64,000 bases of DNA, from contig CP092868.1 of the NCBI GenBank assembly GCA_030710605.1, positions 28,220,011-28,284,010 on the forward strand, written 5' to 3'. The stretch comes from Cordylochernes scorpioides. Lineage: Eukaryota; Arthropoda; Arachnida; Pseudoscorpiones; Chernetidae. Below are positions 1-10,099 of this stretch, piece after piece. The notes under the pieces were generated by a model. The model saw only the letters and a program-made list of their open reading frames with translations. It was not told where the DNA came from and ran no database searches. Made by a program: the position numbers and the translations under genes. Position 1 is the stretch's first letter. The number at the start of each line of letters is the position of its first letter.

Positions 1-2
1 GT

Positions 3-440
3 TGTTGCCCTCAAGGACTTGTTACCCATCATAATTTTCTGGGAGGATACCAATTGGCTCTTGATTTCTATAAGCGTAGAGTTTCTCGCTCTCAATTTGC
101 GATTGGTTATAATACTTCGGATTTTTTTCTGAGTACCTATGTGGAAAATGCATCAATTTTCGGTACATCCCTCAATTACAAGATAAGTCCAGTTCTAGAA
201 ACGGGTTTTCTTATCAATTATAATGCATATACCAATAAATCGGTATGCACACTGGGATGGCGTTACCAAATGGATGATACCACTGAAGTTCGTGCCAAGG
301 TCAACAACGACAAGCAATTGAGCCTCAGCTATTCCCAACAGGTCAATCCTGGTGTCAAAGTGACCATATCTACCAATTTGGAATTTGGAGCCACACATGA
401 CAATGTCAAAATGGGATTGGGCTTCCAATTCAACCTTTAA
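3..440 (+). CDS. VDAC: VDAC/mitochondrial porin, C-terminal part (partial at window edge)
   Basis: Voltage-dependent anion channel of the mitochondrial outer membrane, a beta-barrel pore for metabolites and ions. The frame is open from base 3 to a TAA at 438-440 and gives about 145 residues, the last half of a normal ~280-residue VDAC. Landmarks seen: a GGYQ motif (family GYQ), FAIGYNTSDFFLST (family FA.GYKT..F.LHTNV), and VRAKVNN followed by LSLSYSQQ, the conserved AKVNN..L.GLGY segment. It ends in GLGFQFNL, a typical VDAC C-terminus. The first in-frame codons (GLV.. then GYQ) also align with VDAC, so the exon continues left of the window; no start should be placed at the internal TTG near 54. 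Divergence from vertebrate and fly VDAC is substantial, so a divergent paralogue is possible. It is followed by a 3' UTR with AATAAA. Confidence 0.9.
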   Translation, partial: CCPQGLVTHHNFLGGYQLALDFYKRRVSRSQFAIGYNTSDFFLSTYVENASIFGTSLNYKISPVLETGFLINYNAYTNKSVCTLGWRYQMDDTTEVRAKVNNDKQLSLSYSQQVNPGVKVTISTNLEFGATHDNVKMGLGFQFNL

Positions 441-525
441 AAAAAAGGGTCCTAACGGTATTTTTTACCCCTACAGAAACTATTTTTGGTTTGGTCCGAT
501 TAAAATTCTATTTTTTCTTTTGATG

Positions 526-531
526 AATAAA
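526..531 (+). promoter_or_regulatory. Poly(A) signal of the VDAC gene
   Basis: AATAAA lies 86 bases after the VDAC stop codon in an AT-rich 3' UTR, followed by T-rich sequence. It is the first canonical signal downstream, so the transcript probably ends within about 30 bases. Confidence 0.6.
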
Positions 532-544
532 TTTTTAAATCAAA

Positions 545-1165
545 TTTAAATAGTTGGATTGTTTTATATTATTTGTGTTGTGTGTGTGACCTTTTTTCTT
601 TTAATATAAAAAATTAAGATAAACTTCTTTTGTATTTTAAAATATAATTTATTTATTTCCAATTTCCAATTATTTTTTATTTCCAAAGCGCTATATCCAG
701 CAAGGGATACTTGCGCCAAACAAGGAGAAAAGTTTATTTACATAAGTTATTTACATTATTCAACGCATGAAAACATTAGAGATCCAGATTTGAAATATTT
801 ATGAAGCAAATGTATCTTTTAGAAAACATTTTCAATAAAAGAAACAATCATGCCATGGATAATTCTCATTTTAAAATTAAGACAATTTTGAACAATTTGA
901 ACAATGTAATTAATTCTTCCAATCAATTGCTACAGAGAATAGAATTAAGATCAAATAAAGGATACTATATAATAAAGGAATAAATAACGCGTAGATAAAA
1001 TGTAGTAAAATAATTTATTTATATAGATTTAAAATATAGATGTGTCGTGTTAATTAATAATTATATAAGCCATGTGCACTTTCTATCTTTGATAACTTTA
1101 TGGGATTTATCTTTCGAAATATGTATTTCATGTTGTTTACAGCTTATTAAAAAGTAATATATATA
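545..1165. other. AT-rich intergenic DNA, no gene seen
   Basis: No protein similarity or RNA gene is recognisable. A 60-codon ORF at 801-983 is rich in N, I and K, as expected of AT-rich random sequence. Confidence 0.5.
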
Positions 1166-1369
1166 TATTTTTTTGAAATAGAGCAATCTATAAATAAATC
1201 TTTAATTAAAAAGGCATATATTGGATCAAAATATCATTTATTTTACCAATATTTCAGTTGGCTGAACGCCAACCTTTGTTATAATACCTTGATAAAGGTT
1301 GGCGTTCAGCCAACTGAAATATTGGTAAAATAAATGATATTTTGATTCAATATATGCCTTTTTAATTAA
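1165..1369 (+). mobile_element. Foldback family A, copy 1
   Basis: A 5' lead resembling that of other A copies (AGAGCAATC.ATAAATAAATC) precedes a near-perfect inverted repeat at 1203-1369. The arms begin TTAATTAAAAAGGCATATA and end in the reverse complement. The right arm holds the hammerhead-like motif TTGATAA, a GTTGGC/GCCAAC stem and GAAATATT. Other copies have 10-bp target duplications, so this is a short mobile element and not a simple palindrome. Confidence 0.75.
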
Positions 1370-1960
1370 TATAAATATATCAACTCCTGACCCTTTATAT
1401 ACAAAATAAAGAAGGCATATCATAACCACAAGCACCTGTGCTTTTTAGATGGCAGAGCGCCATCTAGTGGAGCAAAAATAAACTAAACGTTTATTTAACT
1501 TGCTCCGTGATATTTGGCAAACCCAATTTCTTGATAAATCAAGAAGGTGTTGATTCAACTATATGGTTCTGTGCTATCTAGAAATTTTCATATGAGCCTG
1601 GTTCTGTTTCAAAATAACGTCTAATAGATTGAAAATCAAGAATTTACAACTTTTTAAAACGAATTCTAATAAAGGAATCAATTTTCTTTCTTATCTAAAA
1701 AGGATGTAAACGGGAAACTACCTCATCTACAAAGAGGTTATCTGATTGCTGGGACATAAATTTCTCTAATCGTGTTTGTCGTAACAAGATGTAGACTTGA
1801 GGAAGTTGTGCATCTATATTTCATATGTCTCAAGTAGACACGCTTGTAGTGATCATGTAATCTACCTAATCAATAGACCTCCCACAGTGATGTAGATATC
1901 TACTAAATCTTTATTGAACTACACTTTAATAAAAAATGATGCACTAGCGCGCCATCTGTT
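1370..1960. other. Non-coding, fragmentary repeats only
   Basis: No gene recognised. A short palindrome with GATGGC/GCCATC is at about 1448-1467. TTCTTGATAAATCAAGAA near 1529 resembles the palindromic tail of the hammerhead family 1 elements. Confidence 0.4.
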
Positions 1961-1967
1961 ATCAAAA

Positions 1968-2139
1968 TTCGAAACTATTTTAAACGCGTAAGATTCTTTT
2001 TGAAATTAAACAATTTCTACTGCCCTTACTGCAATGGAACTGATGAGCCAGGCCCTCCCTTTAATTTTTCCATTGCAGTAAGGGCAGTAGAAATTGTTTA
2101 ATTTCAAAAAGAATCTTACGCGTTTTAAATAGTTTCGAA
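1968..2139. mobile_element. Foldback family B, copy 1
   Basis: A near-perfect inverted repeat with arms of about 73 bp around a short loop. Arm landmarks are TTCGAAACTATT at the ends, an internal ACGCGT, and CCTTACTGCAATGGA at the inner edge. The sequence just outside reads GCGCGCCATCTGTTATC, which also borders other B copies. No coding capacity. Confidence 0.75.
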
Positions 2140-2287
2140 CTTTAATTAAAGGTTTAACATTTGTTAATCGTTATGTAATTCTTAGGTGTTTATTGTGAAG
2201 ATTGGTTGGTTGTTCGGTATGAAATTTTAAACTTATTTATATTATTTCTGCAAAATTATAACTACATCAATCAAATATTTATTTTGA

Positions 2288-2706
2288 ATATTTGAAACTA
2301 TTATAGACGCGTATGATTCTTTTGAAAATTAAACAATTTATACTACCCTTACTGCAATGGAAAAATTGATGAGAGGGCCTAACTCATCAGTTGTGAACCC
2401 TCACAGCGGTTTCGCCAGTTTAATCTACCATATATATTTATAATTGTATATAATTCTGTTGTCTTCAAAGCTTATGTCCATAGTTCATCTAAAATACACA
2501 TTCCAAGAGTCTAGCATCATTATCACTATAAAAGAAAGATCGAAAAATGCAATATAACAGCGGTATGGTAGATTAAACTGGCGAAACCTATGAAAGGGTA
2601 CACCACTGATGAGCCAAGCCCTCCCATTAATTTTTCCATTGCAGTAAGGTCAGTAGAAATTGTTTAATTTTCAAAATAATCATACGCGTCTATAATAGTT
2701 TAGAAT
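2288..2706. mobile_element. Foldback family B, copy 2 with long arms
   Basis: Arms of about 145 bp face each other around a central ~130-bp AT-rich part. The arms include GGCGAAACC and CTGATGAGCC. The centre contains AAAGCTTATGTCCATAGTT, the sequence that is triplicated in the B copy at 7012-7262. The right end is followed by ATAACAGATGGCGCGC, as in other B copies. Confidence 0.75.
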
Positions 2707-2794
2707 ATTCATAACAGATGGCGCGCTTATGCATCATATATTTATTAAATTCTCGTCGTTTTTCAGTGACCTTCTGGCATTCTCTTCAGTAGAA

Positions 2795-3535
2795 TGATTA
2801 TTAATAAAGAGTTGGTGGACAAGTAGGTAACACCCTCGATTCCCGACAGCCATGAACCGGGATTGAATCCCACGTTAACATTTTGCTTAATATGCTTAAT
2901 ATAGCATAGCATAGCATGCTTAATAACCTTCACATTGTTGTAAATATCATAAACTAGGTTGCTCTTTTTGATCGGTACCTAATAATGTGATTTTGGAACA
3001 AGAATATATATACAGAGTCGATGGACGAGTAGTTAACACCATTCGATTCCCGACAACCATGAATCGTGATCGAGAATCCCACGTTAACATTTTGCTTAAT
3101 ATGCTTAATATAGCATAGCATAGCATGCTTAATAACCTTCACATTGTTGTAAATATCATAAACTAGGTTGCTCTTTTTGATCGGTACCTAATAATGTGAT
3201 TTTGGAACAAGAATATATATACAGAGTCGATGGACGAGTAGTTAACACCATTCGATTCCCGACAACCATGAATCGTGATCGAGAATCCCACGTTAACATT
3301 TTGCTTAATATGCTTAATATAGCATAGCTTAGCATAGCATAGCATGCTTAATAACCTTATCATTGTTGTAAATATCATAACTAGGTTGATCTTTTTGAGC
3401 GGTACCTAATAATGCGATTATGGAACAAGAATATATATATACAGAGTCGGTAGTTGAGTGGGTAACACCCTCGATTCCCGACAGCCATGAACCGGGATTG
3501 AATCCCACTTGGAAACTTTGTTTTTAATATGTAAA
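2795..3535 (+). repeat. Tandem array of a tRNA-like SINE unit (~210 bp, >3 copies)
   Basis: Units with spacing of about 210 and 218 bp start at GGAACAAGAATATATATACA. Each holds a tRNA-like block: an A-box-like GTTGAGTGGGTAAC and a B-box-like GGGATTGAATCCC. A short TAGCATAGCATAGCA microsatellite varies between units. The best-preserved tRNA-like block is at about 3450-3515. Apparent minus-strand ORFs here are artefacts of duplication. Confidence 0.7.
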
Positions 3536-3569
3536 TAACCTTCACATATATTATTTATCATCCTGAAGA

Positions 3570-3790
3570 TAGAGGTTGTCTGGACTGCATTCATATTTCT
3601 GTGAATAAATAGACACTTCGGCCAGCTAGAATTTTTTCAAAACAATTTTTAGCGCCTTGCCAAATGCTTTATTTTTATTTATTTCTCCTGACAAAGACAA
3701 AAGATTTTTGTCGAAACGTTGAGAAAAATAAAAAGACTAACTGGCCGAAGTGTCTATTCTTCACAGAAATATTATTTATTGTTGTAAATA
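3570..3790 (+). mobile_element. Hammerhead-like family 2 element (PLE-type end), decayed foldback
   Basis: Inverted arms (AGACACTTCGGCCAG and CTGGCCGAAGTGTCT) flank a hammerhead-like motif at 3685-3723. Its box is CTGACAA instead of CTGANGA, followed by a long A/T stem, GAAACGTT and GAG pairing with CTC. The start GATAGAGGTTGTCTGG matches the other family 2 copies at 39.0, 53.7 and 58.5 kb. Confidence 0.65.
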
Positions 3791-3857
3791 TCATAAAGGT
3801 TTCTCTTTTTGAGTGGTACCTAATAAATTGATTGTGGAACAATAAAAATATTTTTTT

Positions 3858-4160
3858 ATCTTATCCCTAGTACACGTGGTACAGGCCATGATAATCATGG
3901 TGGGTAGAAGTAAGCGACTGCTTTTACTGTAAGTGCGCCATATGTCTACACATGTGAAAAGCAGTTCGACCTTTGCACTCACAAATGTGTCATACCCCGT
4001 TTGGTTACTTGCACTCGCTGGTGGGGTTGGAAATTTGCAAGAATCGGTGGCCATTGAAGCATTTTTTTTTAAAATAAAAAGTGTCCAATGCGGGAATCGA
4101 AACCGGGTCGTAGCGGTCGAAAACCAACGGTTTAGACCATCCTTCCACCGATCCTCCCGT
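3858..4160 (-). mobile_element. tRNA-derived SINE family S1, copy a
   Basis: Read on the minus strand it starts with a tRNA-like head (GGATGGTCTAAACCG, then B box GGTTTCGATTCCC). A body of about 230 bp follows, including CCAACCCCACCAGCGAGTGC, CGAACTGC, and a terminal CATGATTATCATGGCCTG. At least five further copies are in this window. The 124- and 87-codon ORFs that overlap it are not genes. Confidence 0.75.
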
Positions 4161-4199
4161 AACAAGAATGATTATTTTGAATCTTATTATCATTAAAAT

Positions 4200-4256
4200 T
4201 GATCATTCCCTTGAAGAGAGAGTGACATAGAGTTATTGAAACTTCGGAAATTAAGT
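4200..4256 (+). repeat. Decayed hammerhead-like family 6 fragment
   Basis: CCCTTGAAGA followed by about 20 bases and GAAACTTCGG parallels the family 6 copy at 44215-44256 (CTGAAGA and GAAACGTCGG). The first core base C is changed to T, so cleavage is unlikely. Confidence 0.4.
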
Positions 4257-4364
4257 AAACAATTGGTTAATGTAGCTATCATTTTTCCAGACCAACTTCA
4301 AACCAGCAAAATTGATCTTCTTTATAATATATTTTCCACATCACAGAGATTCAGTAATTATCTA

Positions 4365-4575
4365 AAATAAATATCATCTTACAATGGTTAAGTTTTCTTG
4401 ATTAATCAAGAATTGATATTTGGCCAATTCTTGATCAATTAAAAATCAAAGAATAGTTTATATTTATTGCGATAGATGGCGCTAGCCATCAGAAACTTCC
4501 AGTTACACGATAAGAAGATGCCTTTTCTTAATTTATCAACCTTATCCAAGTACAATTTCACATTTGTACTATTTC
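4365..4575 (+). mobile_element. Hammerhead family 1 element, 3' fragment without ribozyme
   Basis: Shares the family 1 tail: TTCTTGATTAATCAAGAA, TTTGGCCAATTC, GATAGATGGCGC, CAGTTACACGATAAG, ATGCCTTTTCTTAATTTAT and ACATTTGTACTATTT. The part with the ribozyme core is absent, which suggests 5' truncation. Confidence 0.65.
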
Positions 4576-4673
4576 TTCACCTTACAATGAATGCTGAAAA
4601 ATATCTTCCAGACACTTGGTAACAGATCTTCACGTGAATTTGTATATATTTAGTAAGATATCTTTATTTATAT

Positions 4674-4860
4674 ATACAATAGAACCTCTCAAGGTGAGGA
4701 CACTCATGCTAGAGGACACCTCTCTACAAAATACAATTTTCATTTCCAAAATTGCCAATTTTTACTAAATAGCAAATATCCCATAAAAGGACACTTCTCC
4801 ACAAAGGACAATTCAGGTATACAACTAGGTGTTATCCTTCACAGAGAGGTTTTACTGTAA
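4674..4860. mobile_element. Tc1/mariner-pogo (Tigger-like) MITE
   Basis: About 187 bp bounded by TA and by imperfect terminal inverted repeats: ACAATAGAACCTCTC at the left and GAGAGGTTTTACTGTA at the right. The internal GGACAC repeats suit a pogo-type miniature element. No transposase remains. Confidence 0.65.
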
Positions 4861-4987
4861 TATAATAAATAATTCTGTGACCATTTCGCTTACAGATAGA
4901 CTATTAAAGATAAACTTGTAACACAAAGAGGAGATTATCAATAAGATTTAGACAATAAAGACATCAAGGAAACTGTTTCGGTAATCG

Positions 4988-5333
4988 GTATAGATCAGTG
5001 ATTCTCAACCTTTTTTTTGTTGCGGCATTATTTTAAAGATTTGAAAATTTGGCGGCACAATTTTAGAATTTCGCGGCACACTTTTGCTAACTTGAATGCA
5101 AGAAAATTCAAATTATGTATCAATATTTCTATGCAAAATATAAGTAATATACATCTCTAACATTCAATTTGCTAATTTCGTTATTTTAAAAAGTAAAAAA
5201 ATGAAAAAGAAAAAAAGAAAAACCAATACAAACGTGAACATAATCATATGACTAAAATTCGGCGGCACATTTTTAGAATTTCGCGGCACACAAAATTACC
5301 GCGGCACATTGGTTGAGAATCACTGGTATAGAT
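4988..5333. mobile_element. hAT MITE with perfect 8-bp target duplication
   Basis: Element 4996-5325 has terminal inverted repeats CAGTGATTCTCAACC and GGTTGAGAATCACTG. It is flanked by identical GTATAGAT at 4988-4995 and 5326-5333. Termini and 8-bp duplication are diagnostic of the hAT superfamily. The interior repeats GCGGCAC motifs and is AT-rich, with no transposase. Confidence 0.9.
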
Positions 5334-5352
5334 ATACAGCATATAAGATATA

Positions 5353-5545
5353 GGCAAACCTCTGAGTTGGAAGAGAAAAAAAATTCAATTTACAAAATTT
5401 CCAAGTTTTTAAAGAGCCACAACATATTTTCTTGGCAATAATAGTACTCGCATAAATAATATTTGCGTATGGAACTGTATAAAGATCTGCAGTTTTACAT
5501 ACAAAGAGCCGTATGTGGCGAGCCATAGTTTGCCGACCCATGTTA
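5353..5545 (-). mobile_element. Possible second hAT (Charlie-like) remnant
   Basis: The right end, read on the minus strand, is CATGGGTCGGCAAACTATGG followed by CTCGCCACATACGGCTC, the style of hAT-Charlie termini. The left end near 5353 (GGCAAACCTCTGAGTTG) is a poor match and no target duplication was seen. Confidence 0.4.
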
Positions 5546-5549
5546 TAGA

Positions 5550-6440
5550 CGAAAGAGATGATCACATAGGTCAGTCAAGCATTAACACAATCCTCTAACA
5601 CCCACTAATCATAGTAACGAAGCCATGTAGAACGGAGCGTCAAGTTGGTCATGATGTTGCTAAGAGTTCTAATGAAGGTTCAGCTAACTAACGTGAGGGG
5701 GTGGGAGGTGGGTGATGTAAGTGTAGGGGGTTGGGGGGAGTTCATGATAGGATCATTGGAGCAACGTCCCCGAAGACTCGGGTCGCCACAGCTGGTGTCG
5801 CAATACCTAATCCACTTGCGCGAGGTGGCAATTCAATTAGCTGGATGGAGGGTTGCTCAGTTCGGCTGTTGACATTCAGGATCAGTAGGGCCATATGGCA
5901 GCCGAAGTCTAATTGGACTAACGAACCAATGAACCCTACCGACAGAGCAGATGTGGGTATGGAAGATTTTAAAACCTCCCATAATCACAAATCGCTTTAC
6001 TACTACCTATACAATGGTACCAAAAATCTGTTATAGCATTGAAGTTGACCAAATACTGAGGAAATGCTAAAAAAGGTTTGATTCGACGCTGTGTGTGAAC
6101 AGAAATACAAAAAAGAAGCAGAATTTTAGGAGTTGTGATAAAGTACTTATTTGTCTGCATGTGAATCAGATTTAGATGGTAGTATAGTATGTATTTAGAT
6201 GGTAGTAGAGGTAGTATGATTGAATTACTAAGGATTGAGAACAATTTTAAATTTCTATTCGTTCCAAAAAAAAAGAACCAAGCTTATTCACTTTTTTTAA
6301 TCTTCTTAAATTTTAAGGGCGATTATGAAATCGCAATTGATCGTTTTTTACACACTAATGGCAAGCAATAAACAAAACAATAAAAACTCTCAAAGTGAAA
6401 GAACTTAGGAATTAGAGAGATCCATCATAACACGTGAAAG
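5550..6440. other. Intergenic, no feature recognised
   Basis: ORFs of 60-101 codons occur, two of them overlapping at 5645-6036 in a locally GC-rich patch. None shows a domain or similarity that I recognise. Confidence 0.4.
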
Positions 6441-6714
6441 ATGGCTTTGTTGTCAGTAGTGGAAATACTCGAGATGGAAAGAGACAGCACGTGTCAAAAG
6501 CCTAAATCTTTGCAAGCGAAGAATCTGATGGTCAGGCAGTCGGTATACACTCATGGACAAAACTTAAGAAAGTGGAAAATCTTATTTTGCTCGTTTTTTT
6601 TTTTTTTGAAGGAGACAGAGGCAATTTTGTTCACACTTGTCCCACAAGTTGATACTGCTTCATTAAAATTCAAAGTCACATTTCACATAATCGGTAAAAG
6701 ACATCCTGACATAC

Positions 6715-6975
6715 TTCAAATAAGATATCTTAGCCCACCCACCATACTCTCCAGACATTGCTCCCATCGGATTATTATCTCTCTAATCAATGGTACATGG
6801 GCTGGCTGACTAACGCTTCCAGAATCGCGAAGAAGTTGAAAATTGGTTTGATGAATGGATTGCCTTGAAACCAAAACATTTTTTTTTGTTATGATGGCAT
6901 AAATAAATTACCTAAATTATGAGAGAATCTTGTATCTCACACAACGACAATTATTTTTTAAATAAATGTATAGTA
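6715..6975 (+). pseudogene. mariner transposase, C-terminal pseudogene
   Basis: Frame-by-frame reading recovers the hallmark HPPYSPDIAP preceding (S)DYYL. A one-base insertion shifts the frame, then SMVHGLAD, a stop, RFQNREEVENWFDEWIA and KPKHF follow. This is the third catalytic Asp region and C-terminal tail of a mariner D,D34D transposase. Frameshift, stop codons and loss of the N-terminal half show it is dead. No inverted repeats were found around it. Confidence 0.8.
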
Positions 6976-7011
6976 AATATAGTTTTGCTCGATGCAAATA
7001 TTTAAATGTAA

Positions 7012-7262
7012 TTCTACTATCCTAAAAGCTTATGTTCATAGTTTGCTTAAATACCATTTCTAAGATTCCACCATTCAGTGTAGCATATATAATTCTACTG
7101 TCCCAAAAGCTTATGTTCATAGTTTGCTTAAATACCATTTATAAGATTCCATCTTTCAGTGTAGCATATATAATTCTACTGTCCTAAAAGCTTATGTCCA
7201 TAGTTTACTTAAATAACATTTCTAAGATTCCACCCTTCAGTGTAGCATATATAGGCAGAAAG
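7012..7262 (+). repeat. Three tandem ~81-bp units inside a B element
   Basis: Units start CTACTGTCC.AAAAGCTTAT and contain TTCATAGTTTGCTTAAATAC and TTCAGTGTAGCATATATA. A single copy of related sequence is the loop of the B element at 2288-2706, so the loop was amplified here. Confidence 0.7.
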
Positions 7263-7400
7263 ATCCAATACAGTATTAGAGCTCTAAAGAAGCGGTCTGG
7301 TAGATTAAATTGGCGAAACCGCTGGGAGGGTTCACCACTGATGAGCCAAGCCCTCCCAATATTTTTTCATCGCAGTAAGGACAGTAGAAGTTTGATTTAT
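7262..7400 (+). mobile_element. Family B single arm
   Basis: Contains GGTAGATTAAATTGGCGAAA, CCACTGATGAGCCAAGCCCT and CGCAGTAAGGACAGTAGAAG. The reverse arm is missing. It directly continues the 7012-7262 triplication. Confidence 0.6.
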
Positions 7401-7634
7401 TTGTGAATAAAAATATTCACGTTTTAATATCTTCATTCGTTATATATAAATGGCGTGATATTGGTTTGTATTAATAGTTTTTTTTTTTCATTTTTCATTA
7501 GATTTTCTAACCGATAAAACACGGAGTCATACTTGCGCACCCAATATATTGATCTAAATATACAATTATGAATTGAGAAAACAATAAATTTAGAGGAAAT
7601 ACAACAATATACAAGTACAAAGGATAATTTGAAG

Positions 7635-7920
7635 TACACCTATCCCCCGATTTACACGGTAGATACGTTCCTGAGAAAAACGTGTAAATCGGGGGATAGG
7701 TGTACACAGAAATAAAAATAAAATGCATTGACAGGTTAAAATATGTAGTCAGCACATAAGCTCGGGATTCCTCGTGAGATGTGTACACAGCGCATGTGTT
7801 CAATCACAGTAGTATTTAGTATAGTGCGATAAAAACAAAAAAAAAAAAACTTATTTGGAAAACCGTGTAAAAGCGAAAACGTGTAAAACAAGTACCGTGT
7901 AAATCGGGGGATAGGTGTAT
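7635..7920. mobile_element. Pogo-like MITE P2, copy 1
   Basis: Bounded by TA, with terminal inverted repeats ACACCTATCCCCCGATTTAC and its reverse complement (GTAAATCGGGGGATAGGTGT). The left end is itself a hairpin, because the terminal repeat recurs inverted at about 7680-7704. The inside is repeated in the copy at 36216-36495. ORFs across it are not genes. Confidence 0.75.
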
Positions 7921-8900
7921 ATATATTGAATAATGGTAACTGAAGAACAAACATAATCAATATACAATCATGATTTAATCATTTAAAAAGCTATCGAGGA
8001 GTGTTAAGCGATGTCAGAGAATTGATTAGGCTTTACGTCTAACATCAGTGATTCACCGAAAAATTGCCATTTCCATACATCAATATCACGCTTATTCACA
8101 CCCACCCACCCTTTCTATTACACGCCTCTTTAGCCATCCTAAATGGATTCTATTACACCAGTAGCTTTTGTTTAGTTATGATATCATTTTCTCTAAGATT
8201 TTTCTAAATTTAGCTTCTTTTTAGATAGCAAAGATTTTTTCCTTCTAAACTCATGAACAAAACTTAAGGAAAGGGTAACGTCTTTCAATTTTGCTGGTCA
8301 TCTTTATTTTTATTTTTGAAGGAGACAAAGTCAATTTTGTTCACATTTGGAAATAAATTGCCCTTGTTTTGTCTTTCATATGTTTATCTTTTTTGATTTT
8401 TCCACGTGGAATTTTGGTAAAGATTCGGTGTAGATTAGATAAGGCAAGATAATTGAACAGACTTTTAGATCATCTTTGCTGTGAACTACACTCATGGACA
8501 AACTTTAGTAGATTATTACTTAGACAATTTGCATAGTTTCAAGTCTTTTGTGTAAATATGGATTAATATTGCTTTAATAGAATAAATTACCATGACATCC
8601 CAACCTTTCTCTTAATTTTTCTACATCACATTATGATCCCTATTTGTTATTCTTACTATTTCTCTTTTTATTATTCCTAACGTCTCTCTCTCTCTCTCAT
8701 ATCTAAAACATCATAAGGTAAGTAGATTAATCTTTATATATAGTATGCGTCTTAGATCATTACTTTTAATTGTTTATATTTAATAATTTGTATTTATTCA
8801 ACTTTTCATTCTAAATTCTATTTTAGTCTATTTATCCGTTCATCTTTTCTATTTAATTCTTATCCTTTGCCTTCAATCATAATCAAAATATGATATAACA
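7921..8900. other. AT-rich intergenic, no gene seen
   Basis: Only short simple repeats (CT run near 8685) and AT-rich sequence are visible. Confidence 0.4.
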
Positions 8901-9260
8901 TTAAGAAAAAGGCATCTACCTATCGTGCAACTGAAAGTTGCTGATTGCTTACGCCCTCTATCGGAATAAATATAAACTATTCTCGTTGTTTTTTAATTAT
9001 TCCAGAATTGGCCAAATACTCATTCTTGATTAATCAAGAAAAGCTAACCACGGACGTGTTTCGGGCTGTTGGCCTTCATCAACGTGGTGCAAGCTCAACG
9101 ACCAAAAAATTAGCCATTCAAGGCATCCTGAAAAATCATGAAATAGGGCGCAAGCCATTAGCAAATTTCAGTTACACGATAAGGAGATGCCTTTTTCTTA
9201 ATTTATGCACCTTATCCCAGTACAATATTACAATTTTATATTTTCAGTTCAAATTTTAAT
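8901..9260. mobile_element. Hammerhead family 1 element in foldback arrangement
   Basis: The minus-strand element runs from TTAAGAAAAAGGCATCT at 8901 past a decayed ribozyme (9047-9088) to about 9155. It then turns into a plus-strand piece ending ACGATAAGGAGATGCCTTTT. The two ends are therefore inverted relative to each other. A 104-codon ORF here is spurious. Confidence 0.7.
9047..9088 (-). ncRNA. Hammerhead ribozyme, family 1, one core base changed
   Basis: On the minus strand stem I is ACCACG/CGTGGT, the box reads TTGATGA (core C3 to U), stem II AGGC/GCCC loops on CAACA, then GAAA, an ACACGT stem III and C before the cleavage site. C3 pairs with the catalytic G8, so this copy is probably inactive. 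Confidence 0.65.
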
Positions 9261-9399
9261 TTTCTTTTTCTTTTAGTTCTCCAATCTCATACATGCAAAT
9301 TCTAAGTCATAAATTTATTTTATTCCTTTTAGGTTTCTACAGATATATTTATGTAAATATTGTCCTCTTTATTATGGCTCAATGTTAGGTTATACTTGT

Positions 9400-9510
9400 T
9401 AGTATTACCACTATCCATGCCTGTAGAAGGACGTTAGGTCCGAAAGCTTGCGCATTAAAATTTATAAAAGAAGCTTCTCTTATCGTTTTATTTTTATTCG
9501 TATAAATATC
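9400..9510 (+). repeat. Hammerhead-like family 5 fragment
   Basis: CTGTAGAAGGACGTTAGGTC followed by CGAAAGCTTGC: a GGAC/GTCC stem before GAAA and a palindromic AGCT after it. The box is CTGTAGA, so core A6 is replaced. The same motif recurs in the long palindrome at 53907-54061. Confidence 0.4.
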
Positions 9511-9654
9511 ACATTTGTACTATTTTTTTCATAATATAACATGTAATAAAAATACAACACCTGATCGTATGTTTCTGATGGAATAATGCTATCTATAAAT
9601 ATATATATCAATTATCTATTGGTATTAGGTTGCATTTTGCCTTGAAAATCATAT

Positions 9655-9840
9655 CTTGCCACTTACCAGCTTAAACAACCTTTTGGTAAATTCGACCGAT
9701 TCTATAACCTCTCTCGTAGGATGTTATAAAATCGAAGCCGCCCCTGTACTGATGAGGGACATAGCCCGAAATCATGGTATACAAGTTGGTTTGAGTCTTA
9801 ATATCTTAAAACTGGTGTTTTTTGCACAATCTTTATCACC
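9655..9840 (+). mobile_element. Hammerhead family 9 element, copy a
   Basis: Shares CGTAGGATGTTAT.AAATCGA and CATACAAGTTGG with the copy at 61680-61830, and the ribozyme layout with 60551-60594. It contains the complete-core ribozyme at 9745-9783. Confidence 0.6.
9745..9783 (+). ncRNA. Hammerhead ribozyme, family 9, complete core
   Basis: Stem I TGTA (9745-9748) pairs with TACA (9780-9783). The box CTGATGA (9749-9755) and GAAA (9768-9771) are intact. Stem II is GGG/CCC with loop ACATAG. Stem III is ATCATGGT, nearly self-complementary, suited to a dimeric ribozyme. A at 9779 is the cleavage nucleotide (any base but G is allowed). All invariant core positions are met by eye. Stem I is short, so folding strength is uncertain. 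Confidence 0.7.
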
Positions 9841-9958
9841 ATTATGTTTATTACCAGGATAAAACACAAGGTAAATTCATTATTTTTAATGCCTTTAAGA
9901 GTAGAGGTGCCTATTTTGCTAAAAAATATTTATTTGATAGGTATAACACATTGATACA

Positions 9959-10098
9959 TTCTAAACTGGCGAAACCGCTGGGAGGGTTCACCACTGATGA
10001 GACAGGCCCACCCATTAATTTTTCCATTGCAGTAAGGACAGTAGAAATTGTTCAATTTCAAAAATAATCTTACGCGTCTAAAATAGTTTCTAATTTTC
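9959..10098 (+). mobile_element. Family B single arm
   Basis: One arm: AAACTGGCGAAACCGCTGGG, CCACTGATGAGACAGG, TCCATTGCAGTAAGGACAG and ACGCGTC. Bounded at the right by TAGTTTC as in other B copies. Confidence 0.65.
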
Positions 10099-10099
10099 A

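Noticed and set aside
2590..2625. Family B sequence GGCGAAACC...CACCACTGATGAGCC as a type II hammerhead
   Set aside because: Both boxes are present and a TGGC/GCCA stem II can form, but no layout gives both a stem III ending in UH and a stem I within the ~19 bases between them. Treated as coincidence or far decay.
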